From: Owenia fusiformis | Lineage: Eukaryota > Annelida > Polychaeta > Sabellida > Oweniidae | Direction: 5' to 3' | Assembly (NCBI GenBank): GCA_903813345.2 | Contig: CAIIXF020000002.1 | Coordinates: forward strand, 26,176,455-26,240,454 | Length of the DNA stretch: 64,000 nt | Shown here: one piece after another, positions 26,330 through 37,000 of the stretch | Layout of the letters: every line of letters starts with the position of its first letter | How positions within the stretch are numbered: position 1 is the first letter of the stretch | The notes under the pieces: model-generated | Database searches by the model: none | Seen by the model: only the letters and a program-made list of their open reading frames with translations | What the model was told of the DNA's origin: nothing | Program-made: the position numbers and the translations under genes

Positions 26330-28559
26330 ATGTGGAAGCAACTACTAGTGGCTGCGTGCGCATGCGCATTGATTTGCGCAGAGGCCCGCCCAAAGAGACA
26401 CGGTGATGGAAGCAGCAATGGTAGTGGCGAGAGCAAAGCTAATAAATCACACAACCTGGAGCGACTTTGCAAAATGTTGGTAGCCTTAGATCAAATTATA
26501 TGTTACGTTATTATTTATACCAAAAATATGCCTATTGTTTAAATAAAAAACAATTGAACGTTAATTAACATACTTATCGATGCAATGTCATGATTTCTAA
26601 TTGGTTTCAGTTTGTTGCCATGCCCATATAATGTAGTTAATTATCATTTAGGTTGAAAAGGGAAACAGATGCCGGGTCCACTATGCAGAAGGATAAACTC
26701 ATTTTGCTCTTTGCTGCTTGCGAATCGCTAAAGGCTCTTGAGCATGTCGACATTGATGATATTCTAGAGCAATTTGATGTGCTTGGTAAGGGTTTTAATT
26801 GTACATGTATACAGTATATTACTTTGTCACAAACGCTAGTTTGTTTGTTTTAAAGATAAGTAATGGTTTACTATTTAGAACAAGATCTGGATCACTTGGG
26901 ATCAAACTCACATTCAGGGAGTGAGAGAGAAGATGAAAACAAAGCAAATGAAGACCCTGCTCCTGGAAGTGATGGTTATGACCCACCTAAAGAGGAATTA
27001 ACTGCAGTAGAATCTGACAGTCTGCCTCAAGGAGATGACGATGATGCTCCGTCAAAAGAAGATATTGCAAAAGAAAACGACGGCATTGTGGATGATGGTA
27101 ATACTCCGTCGAAAGAAGAAACTGTGGAGGAAAAAAACGGTCAAGCTTTAGGAGATGAAAGTGATGTTCCGTCAAATGAGGAAACTGATGTAAATGGAGA
27201 TGTAAGTGACGCTCTGCCCAAAGAAACAACTGAAGAAGATGATGGGGCAGTTTCAGGAGATGATAGTGTTGCTCTACTCAAAGAGGAACCTGCAACAGAA
27301 TTTGGCAGTGAGGCTTTGGTTGATAATGATGCTCCACCAAAAGAAGAAATTGCAGACGATGGCAAAGAAGACAGTGCAGAAGACGACGTCGCAGTTCAAG
27401 ACTCGCGACCACCATGCGAAGGAGATGACTGCCCACCACAACTATGTGAGGGAGATGACTGCAAGCCACCACCATGCGAGGGAGATGACTGCCCACCAGT
27501 AACATGTGACGGAGATGATTGCCAACCACTACCATGCGAGGGAGATGACTGCTCACCACCAGCATGTGAAGGAGATGACTGCCGACCAGAATTATGTGAA
27601 GGAGATGACTGCCAATCGCCCGATCTTTCTAAGAAGCAGGAAATAGAGCCTTATTCAATGGACGAAAGTGGCGACGGCAATGCATCCGAAAAAAGTTCTG
27701 AAGAAGAGATGGAGCCTTATTCAATGAACGAAAGTGGCGACTTAAATGCACCCGAGAAAAGTTCTGAAGAAGTAGAACCTTATTCAATGAATGAAAGTGA
27801 CAACCTGAATGCACCCGAGGAAAGTTTTGAAAATAATGATGGCAAGGAACCGCTCACCAAAATGGTAAGTCCTAAAGAGTTAATGTATCAGATACGAAAA
27901 ACGACTTATGAACAAGAGAGTAAGCTAGACCGTTAAATGAAAAATGGAATGGGTTTCATGTCATGTAAAAATTAAAAACTAGATATAGCCATAATATAAT
28001 TTCCCACGTTACCGATCATGAAAATAATCCAATATATATTCTGAGTTCTTTAAATTATTACAATTAAATATGATTTTCACAGTTAAAACATTTATTTGGG
28101 ATATGTCATGAGCTGAAGTTGCTGCCTCTCGACACTACAAAGAGACAAGATGATGGTATTCTGACACAGGTATATAAATTCATCATATAGTCTTGACGTT
28201 GTAATAGTGTTTTGTCAAATTCGATAGCTCAGCATTGGCCCACAAATAAAATAACGAAAGCTGGTCGAATCCAACAACTGTCAACATTAACTGAATCCCA
28301 ATTCTGTAGAAACTCGAGGATACATTCCAAAAAACAATAACCCACCCATGTGAGCAAAACTACCAATTGATGGAGCCTTGTTAATGTTTTGTGTAGAATC
28401 ACATAATATAACGTATATATATAATCAGGTTAATCAACTATCAGTCGATGTAATCCTTATTCATGACAACGCGAGTGTTTTTAGATTACTACTGAGCTCG
28501 AGGGAGCATGTACTCTCCTGCAAACTCTCATAGGAAACATCGAAGCTACCACTATTTAG
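26330..28559 (+). CDS. Secreted four-cysteine scaffold protein with acidic CEGDDC repeats (475 aa)
   Basis: Exons 26330-26475, 26652-26785, 26879-27864, 28083-28169 and 28485-28559 (stop TAG). Signal peptide at residues 1-19 (WKQLLVAACACALICAEA). Single-Cys helical segments: C47 (LERLCKM), C72 (LLFAACESLK), C430 (LFGICHELK), C460 (LEGACTLLQ). Exon 3 encodes about 329 residues: Glu/Asp-rich tandem blocks with a PKEE core, then seven C-(E/D)-G-D-D-C units every 10 residues (27415-27618), then three copies of an EPYSM.ESGD.NAPEKSSEE unit. Intron phases 2, 1, 0, 0 equal those of the upstream Gly/Met gene, so the two are paralogues despite unlike central exons. Intron 1 uses a poor donor (GTTGGT). 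It is chosen because the better-looking donor four bases later breaks the frame. Function unknown; calcium binding by the acidic repeat is inference. Confidence 0.8.
27415..27618 (+). repeat. Coding CEGDDC repeat, seven units
   Basis: Thirty-base units encode C-E-G-D-D-C plus four Pro-rich residues (CPPQ, KPPP, CPPV, QPLP, SPPA, RPEL variants). One unit has Asp instead of Glu. The 14 cysteines lie in an otherwise cysteine-free acidic exon. Minus-strand frames across this segment are shadows. Confidence 0.9.
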
Positions 28560-28754
28560 AGGTATGAACTATTAAATTCACGTTCATTTTTGCCCAAAAG
28601 TAGAAGGAAAAGTAGTGGGAAAATAGGACTTATTTCTTAAGAGGATTCGTTCTGAAATGAATCATAGTATATATGTACACAAGGGGTATTATCTGAGTTA
28701 TATAAATGCAGGTTCAAAAAAGAAACATCTTACTGTAGGTAGTCCAACAACATT

Positions 28755-28815
28755 AGACCTAGCCTGGGCCTCGTTTCTTATCTGACATGTCTTATGGCCC
28801 CGGCTAGGTCTAACT
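28755..28815. repeat. Short inverted repeat
   Basis: TTAGACCTAGCC...GGG at about 28755 pairs with CCC..GGCTAGGTCTAA ending near 28812. A ~60 bp hairpin, perhaps the end product of a small MITE, lying between the acidic-repeat gene and gene A. Confidence 0.5.
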
Positions 28816-29303
28816 TCCATGATGATTTTGCCCTTGTTGCGATCATTTAATCGTTCAGCAGGTTTCGACATGCGGAACTAATTAAACTCCGAAAACATGG
28901 TAATATTACATAAAGAATGTGATTCAAGCATGCATACATACCTTATAAATACATACACACCATCCTGTACCCCCCTTAGACCATATTGATGCATAATTAC
29001 GAAAATATTGGAGACAGGTTTGGAATTTTACGAAAATATCGGTCAGCTCCGGTAACATCGAAATTGCAAATCGTATCAGGAATTAACCGTCATTGCGACA
29101 CTGCATCAACGAACAGTAGGTTTGCAATTAATAACGATTTTGTGTGTATACAAGCGCTATATAATCAATCAAAGATACCTGCTATCCTCAAAAATGGCTA
29201 TTTTATCCCGAGTAATCGCGTGATAATTATCAATCTATTTGACAACAATTTCGTTTCAATAGTTTAAATTTTAACCCGAGACGAACAGACACAATGAAGG
29301 ACA

Positions 29304-29872
29304 TGCGGAAATGTCATTTTAGAGATTGGTAAGTTTAACCTCATTTTACTTGTATAAATGACCATTTAATACAATAATATTGTGTTGAATCGCTTGATGT
29401 TATGTGTTTTTATATTGTTGTCAAGTATCAGTTACATGTTATCGCGGAAAAATGGTTTCGGTGGATCCAAAACTTGCATCAATGGAAAGAATAGTAAAGA
29501 GGTTAAACTCAATAATGGCCCCAAAAAAATTCTTAATAATAAATAACGCCGTTATTGAGTTTAACGACGTTGAACTAACTGTAGGTAGAGTTATAAATAT
29601 CTTAATTTGCAATAAATCCTAATAGGCAAAGCTTAGAAATAAAACAAAAGGAACACCTACCCCAACTAGGATTTTGTAACATAACGTTGTCGTTTTTCTT
29701 ATGTATGATCGTTGGCAGGATATCATTTATGAATTGTATCTCATTTTATTCCAGATATGCTAAGAACATCGCACATATATATGATGACTTCAAAAACATA
29801 TAAACTTTTCGAAAAAGCATGCAATACAGATATACAAATGATATATCGTATACTATCGATGAACGAGGCTTA
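29304..29872 (+). CDS. Possible small multi-exon peptide gene, unrecognised
   Basis: A speculative chain: ATG at 29304 (MKDMRKCHFRD) running into a good donor (GATTG|GTAAGT, about 29332), then an exon from about 29427 to 29494 ending A|GTAAAG, then an exon opening after TTCCAG at about 29757 that stays open for ~39 codons to a TAG near 29872. The phases can be made to agree, giving a peptide of about 70 residues with four or so cysteines and no signal peptide. An AATAAA follows near 30026. No family resemblance. Could be chance. Confidence 0.15.
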
Positions 29873-30186
29873 GAATCTTTCCTTACAAATAACCACTGTG
29901 ATCAGAAATGTAAAATCACAATTGGATGTAGAGCAGAGCAAAATGGTCGGATTTATATGATACGTATCATTCATTTTGCCATAGAATGATAAAAATGCAG
30001 TCACTGAATTGTACCCTTGCTAGAAAATAAAGTTATAGTAATTAACAAAAAATGTTTTCATACGAGTGCTGTGTAAATTACTCATACAACGATTTAAGCT
30101 GCTTACATAAAAGTTTATATTTCTTCATCACACAATGTGACGACCGGTGTTGTTTACATGGAACATAAGAAAGGGAGAAAACACAA

Positions 30187-31099
30187 CTATTTGTCATGTC
30201 TTGTTTTCAAACATTGGTCAACTGAATTCCAATAATCTGTCGTCCAAAAATTCGTATCGTGACACCCCCAAGCTGGGCCAGCAAACCAAAGCCTCGCATC
30301 TTCTTCACACGTAATGGCTGCTGGATTTCCCTTACGTGTACAAGCACCTCGATATCGGTTGAGATATTTCACAACACAGTGTCTTGAACATGCCATTGAA
30401 TCCCTTGCACACGCCTTCCAGGCTGAAACAAGATTTCTAAATAGGCTTCTCTTTGCGTGATGCTTGATTACTAATTCGATTTTTTAAAAGCATTTAGTGT
30501 ATCTAAACTGTAAGATCGCACACAAGCAATTCTCCTTCATGCGGATCCACGTGGAAAGTATACCAATGTGGTCTTCTCAATTATGTGGGTAAAACCCACG
30601 TGTTCCTAATTGCTTCCGCGTGGATTCGGGTGTAAATGTATTATACAAACCATTATAAAGAGTCTGCTATACAATATATACGCATACTTTGAATGTACAT
30701 GTCATGTCTTCTTTGGCTTTACAATTTTTTCTAATAATGAAACGAGGAATAAAAACGAGGAATAGCTATTGCTATAAGTATATTTATATATTACTTACAC
30801 CCCCCTGGCCTACCGCACTCGCTCCATGCAACGTAGCCAATGTTCATCGGTCCACACCGTTCAGTGCCTTCATCATCAACACATTTACCTAAGTTGGCCT
30901 CACACCCGTGTGCCTACCAAATATGAATAATCTGTCAGACACGTATACTAAACAGTGAACATAACGCTAGTTCTTAGTATAGGAGGGCGGTGTTTTTAAT
31001 CGTACGATTTTATGTCAAGAAACTCAATCTTGAAGCAATATAGAAACATACATAATACAAGCAGGCGTACCTCGCAAAGGCAATCCAAACACGGCGTTC
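30187..31099 (-). CDS. Gene A exons 16-18: second i-type lysozyme/destabilase domain and C-terminus
   Basis: Exons 31099-31071, 30913-30799, 30422-30187 (stop TAG), about residues 1209-1334. Motifs: [68 protein letters not shown]. The Asp is conserved (KCVDD). The Cys-to-Cys loop that normally holds the catalytic Glu is short (C-E-A-H-G-C), and no Glu sits at the usual place. This domain is close to the matching domain of gene B (for example both have [16 protein letters not shown]). Confidence 0.88.
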
Positions 31100-34000
31100 C
31101 TGAAGCAAAACCAGCATAGATTAATATTTTTCATAAATGTCAAATATACACTATTATCCCATACTTGGACGTGTTACAGGTACATAAAGCCGGTTTGTAA
31201 AAACTTTTATCGTATGATCTGTAAAATGAAGCCTTCTGATTGGTCAGTTCTTGTGCTGTACCAATCTGTATTGGTACTGAGATTGTCCCCATTGATAATC
31301 TCCGTCGCAATACAGAAAATATTGGTACGGAGGGAACAATCACAGTAGCAATACAGAGGATCATACGATAAAAACGTTATTGAATGATTTGAAGTGCAAT
31401 ACAGGATATATTCTGTCTCGATATTCTGTATTGGCACTCGACTTCGTCTCGTTCCAATACGGAATTTCTCGAACAGAATATATCCTGTATTGCACTTCAA
31501 ATCATTCAATAACTTATAATATTTTCATCAGCGGGCAGATATAGCTTTACGTCCCGCTCCGAGCGGGCAGATATAGTATATCTGCCCGCTACGTCACAAT
31601 CGCTACTCGCATATTTGTTCATAATTTGTAACGTTCGCGTAATGACTGTAAACGACAATGGAGAAAACACAGACAATCGGGATCTGTTTGATGGTTTAAA
31701 AAAGAGAAGGAGCATCAACTTAATCAATCAGAAATTTGGGAAAATAAATGTGGGAATATTTGAGAGAACAGGAAAATCCGCCCACGGGCCAAGAAAACAA
31801 AACTTGACATGAATATTCTAAAATATTTCCACGATTGAACAATGTTAACCAGATGACCAATATTGGTATGGGATAAACATATTATCCTATAGTCGGTTCA
31901 GGATATTGGGATTATCCCTTGGCCAATATAATATATTTTCCCTCGGGACCTGCGGCCCTCGGGCAAATATATTATATTAGCCTCGGGATAATCCCAATAT
32001 CCTGAACCTCATATAGGATAATCTCTATTTATTCAATATTGTAAAGGTAATTGTTCGATAATCGAAAATAAAATACTTATTTCAGGAAAGTGTAATTTCG
32101 ATGAAGACAAATCTTTAAATATATTCACATGTACGAGGAATAGGATTGATTTACCTCCGAAACAACTTCCAGATTCAATTTTTCTCCAATAGCTATCCAC
32201 ACCCGGAGCATGAAATCCACACGAACCAGGTGACTTAAAGAACCACATTCTAGATAATGAAGATACATTTTGCATGTTTTTTTCACTGTGCAAGTTCAAA
32301 TACTACCCTACATATATTGTAAATATTTAGCTACATGGAGGAACGAGACCATCCATATTTTTTTCGATTTGAAAAGCCATTATTTTTTATTGTTCTGATC
32401 AATATTGCGTTCATATCTCTAGGTCTCATTAGACCGATATACTGTATAAGTGGTATTTAATCCGAGTGGTTAATTTTCCGAATGGTCAAATTTCATCATT
32501 TTCCTAATTTTAATTTTCCTAATGACAAGAACCTCCCATTGGATAACATTATAAAAACAATATTTCCTACATTTAATTTTCCGAACCTGGCAAAAATTAG
32601 GAAATAGGCAAATTAAATGATTAGGCAAAATTACCACTTATACAGTATGGGTACTAACAATTCGCCAGGGTTGCCCATTTCATCTGGCAAACCAATTTGA
32701 CAGAACAAATACAGCTCTCGGCATCGGGCGGGATAAAAAATGAAAAATCATATTTATTGTATCTGTTGTCTTGGTGATAAGCCAGCTACGTCTATCAGCT
32801 TGTATTCGACGAATGTGCATTTAACATTTAAACCAACGTCTGTAATATTTGATTGCTAATGTCTACCTTGCAAGGTCTTCACAAACTTCATTCAGGGGAC
32901 AGTTTCCTTTTTGAGCATTCAAATAGTCTCGAATACAATGTCGGGAACATGAAGCATGTGTAGCACATGTTTTCCAATCTGCAATATGATAACAAATATA
33001 CAACTGTAGAGTATTACCAGTAATACAATAAATCATAAATGGCTTTCGAAATGTAACATGACTGGTTCTGGTGATTTGCATCCTCCGATCACAGGGCTTC
33101 AAAATCCAGAATATCTTCTTTCTTTTTACCCCCTGCTATAACCAAGTTGGACGCGCCCGATTAAACTGAATCACGTGATCTTATTATGCGCCGATGACGT
33201 ATACATGATTTCTGTCGCAGTGTTGCGACAGCCAATCAAATTGCGAGTTCTTAATCGGGGAAATGCTAACTGCTTATAGCAGGGGGAAGAAGGAGGTACG
33301 GATTCTGGACACCTGCTTAGGAGGCAGGGAGGATGGGTGATTTGTGGATCGCTGTGTGATTTATGGATCCTTTGGAAACGAAATACATGTGATTATATTG
33401 ACTTACTAAAACCAATCGATTCCCCATGTCTTTTACAGGCAATCCAGTCAGCCATTGATATGTCAAAGGGTCCACATCTTTCGAAACCGTTACTGTCTTT
33501 AAAACATTTACTCAAGCTACTAATTTGACATCCATTCACACTTGCCTTCAAAGGGTACATGCAAACTTGAATACAAGCAAGAGGACATAGATGTATAGGG
33601 TGTCAAATGAATATGTTCTCTCCCTTAGCTTTAACATCCACATAATGCAGAGGCGTAACCAGGTTTCAGTCAGGTGGGTGGGGGGGGGGGGGGTTATGCG
33701 ATCGCCCGGTTTTCAGCCAGGGGTGCAATTGTGGCATAAACAAGCCAAAAAATAAGTCTTATTTGTAATTTTATAAAAATTGATGCAGCTTCCTTCGAAA
33801 TTGAGCTAGCAGCTTCAAATAAAAAACATTTTAAAGCTCTTTTCTTCTTCTTTCTCATGCTCATATTTTATGGGGGGGAAGAGGAGGTGGGGGATCGCAC
33901 TTATCGCACCCCCCTGGCTACGCCTATGTAATGTTGCTTATTGTTTTGTCTGCATGATATCTGAATTGTCCCTTAGGACATTAGAACAAGTCTCCATGGA

Positions 34001-37000
34001 GCAACTCTACTATACGTATCAAATGAATACCTGAACTAAATGCACTTTTAAGAGGGAATGTATATTTATTTGACACCTTGTATATCGTGTTAAGTCACCT
34101 TAATAAATGCAAAATATGTAGTTTTCAAATGATATATCCTATATTGCAAAAAGCATGTTGCTCAACTTCAGTAAATTAAATATTGTGTTGTTTGTGTTTC
34201 TATACTTAAAGAACATTTTTATATATAAACCATGTTACGTAACCTAAATGAATGCAAAACATGTTTTTGGAGATGTTTGTTTCTTATCTTTACTAAAGTA
34301 ATATCACTTTCACTCAAATAATGCAAGACGCGATGTTTGCGTGTTATAATAAATGTTACTTCATCCGAACGTAAACATGTAAACCGAGTTGTTGTTTATT
34401 GTTGGATCATTTAACTTCAGGCATGCCAAGTCGCAATAATAAAAAAATTATACCTGACAAATACAATCCAAACACTCGTCAAAAGTTGTCCAGTCTGAAA
34501 TGCATGTGTCACATATCATTGATTACAGGAAGGGGCAAAGCGAGGGGAAGATCCAACATTTTGAGAACATATTCAAATCAAACAGCACGATAAATCAATC
34601 GGCATATTACTATAATTTAAAACATCATCTCCAATATTTTGCGATTCGTGCACATTTTGACTATTTTGTCATTCAAATAAAAATTATATAATTCTCAATC
34701 ACAGGAAATCTGGTTTTGGGAATATTGTCAAGATACTTACGTATTCCCCGTAATGTGTTAGGTCGAACAGTTCCAGGAAGTGTTGCTTTTGTCGTAGTGG
34801 GAGTCGTAGTAGGAGGGGTGGTGGTAGAGGTAGTGGTAGGGGTGGTGGTAGTAGTAGAGGTAGTGGTAGGCGTAGTGGAGACTGTAGTAATACGCCTAGT
34901 AGTAGTAGTAGTAGTAGTAGAAGTACTTTCAGTTGTTGTTGTATAACTTACAGTAGTGGCAATAGTGGCTTTGATCCACTTGATATAGATAAATACATGC
35001 GTGTAGACTCCGGCTTTATTTGGCACCCCGCATACAGACCCTTCCCCCCAACTTACTATACCCACTAACTTGTAGGCAGGATCCCTCCCGAACTGACACA
35101 TCAAAGGTCCGCCAGAGTCACCCTATATACGTATATTATTAAATAAAAATAGGTAAACGGGGATTAATCATGAATTTAATTTGATAAAAAATAAATGATT
35201 AAATAAGATACGTTGGAAAAAATCAATGTCCTTCTGCCTTATAATATTGGACTTTTACAAGTATCTAACAGGTTTCGCATTTTGAATGCTTTTTGTGCAA
35301 GGACCTTTTAGATTGAATTGGAGGTTTTGAATTAATTCTTATATTTTTATAATAAACGTTATTGAAACATTTTGTCAAAGTATCTCTGAAAATTGATATT
35401 GTTCTTGTAGTAGGTCATTTCATTAATCACATAACGTACACATTATTAGTAAGCACTGTACGTATATTAAGAATAGGCATACACCTAGCTAACGCAAACG
35501 CGGACTTACTGAGCAGGTGTCAATGTCTCCTTCCCAATAACCCCCACATAACATATTTTTTGAAATTGGAGTTTCCATCTTATTATTGCACACTCCTCTG
35601 TTTAACACAGGGATTTTCGCCTGTCGAAGTATGTCAGCTGATTCGTTTACATCTAAATGTAACCATGCATGTGTATTTTATTAAAGGTAGCACCAGAGAA
35701 CATTTGGGGTTCAGAGAGCTATTTGGGGTGATAAAATAGCAAATTAAGCAACATATAAACTTGACCTACCAACGTATTCTTTACGATCTTAAATGTAGAC
35801 ATTTCATATTCATTGTGCACAAATTGAGAAACATTTGGAAATTCACCATATTTGAAAAATGAAAACGTAAGTTTTCCTCAAAAGTTTGTACTATGGGTAT
35901 AAGTATAAGGTAGAAAGGTCCTATGGTGGCCGTGTGTTGGGCGCACGGTCGACTTGCGACTGCTCGCGGCAAAGGCCTCTCATGCGGCCGCCTTGCGTGC
36001 GTCTACCTTGGAATTGCTTTCTATAGGAAAACTACGTTCGCTTTAGGGAAGTCCTACACTGGTAGTTATCATTAAAGGTCGTACGGCTGACATAGCTTTC
36101 TGGTCTCCTCAGAATCGTACGAACGCCTTTGTAACTTTGAATGCTAAGGTATTCGGCCGTAGGAATGTTACTGGCCGCAGAAATGACATTTGGCCGAGGC
36201 TAAATGCTGCTTGGTTTATTTGATAATATCAACTTTTGAATTATGCTGCTTTTCACGGAAAAGAGCCGGGGTATTAGGCGAAAGTGAATAATTAACGTCT
36301 AAAGATAACATGATGTATGTTGAAACTGTATTTTAGGATATGAACTAAAATCAAAAATACTTACTTTGTGTAAAACCCCACCCCGTTGCCACACATACAT
36401 AATTGTCCCTTACATTTTGATCAGTCAGACAACAAGGCTGGACTTCATCTCCATATGTCATATCATCTAAGTGTATGAGGCAATTCTTTAAGCAATTACA
36501 TTCAGTATTAGGCATATAGTTCTCTATGCATGTTTCAGAGTGTTAGTTCACAATTGCGAATATGGAATGATAGATTGTTTACACTTCAAAATGCATTTCA
36601 AGCAGTCCTAAAACAGTTTTGGTTGCTTCAAAATCAACAATCTTTAATAGGATACAGCTCTTGCTTGTGGTATGTTAGCATTGCCATTGAACAAAAATAC
36701 AAAATTTAAATTTATCTTTTTATCTAGAATGTGGTTCTTTCTGTAGCTCGAGTAGCATCTTCCGACCAGGACTACATGACTTAGGCCTACACAAGGTCGA
36801 AAATAACAATAATACCAAATATATATATATTTACGCTACTGTTATACGAACTCGATAAATACTCACCTACTAAGTAAACAAGGGCTATGTCATTATCATA
36901 TGTTGCTGGATTATATTTGGGGTGTTGGATTATGCGTGCAACTTTAAAAACTTGCTCCGATGGTGCAGGGTCAGATCTTGAATGTGAACCAATATAAACC

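Noticed and set aside
26987-27814. Several His/Leu-rich ORFs on the minus strand and one alternative frame on the plus strand
   Set aside because: Shadows of the acidic repeat exon, which has signal peptide, phases and paralogue support.
27865-27936. Continuation of the acidic ORF past 27864
   Set aside because: A consensus donor ATG|GTAAGT sits at 27865, and the paralogue has an intron at the same point and phase. The tail is intron read-through.
34716-34946. Valine-rich ORF on the plus strand
   Set aside because: Complement of the Thr-rich linker (ACN repeat read as GTN). The minus strand frame is continuous with the protease domain.
35362-35739. 125 aa plus-strand ORF
   Set aside because: Overlaps gene A exon 10 (35652-35510) on the opposite strand and has no domain.
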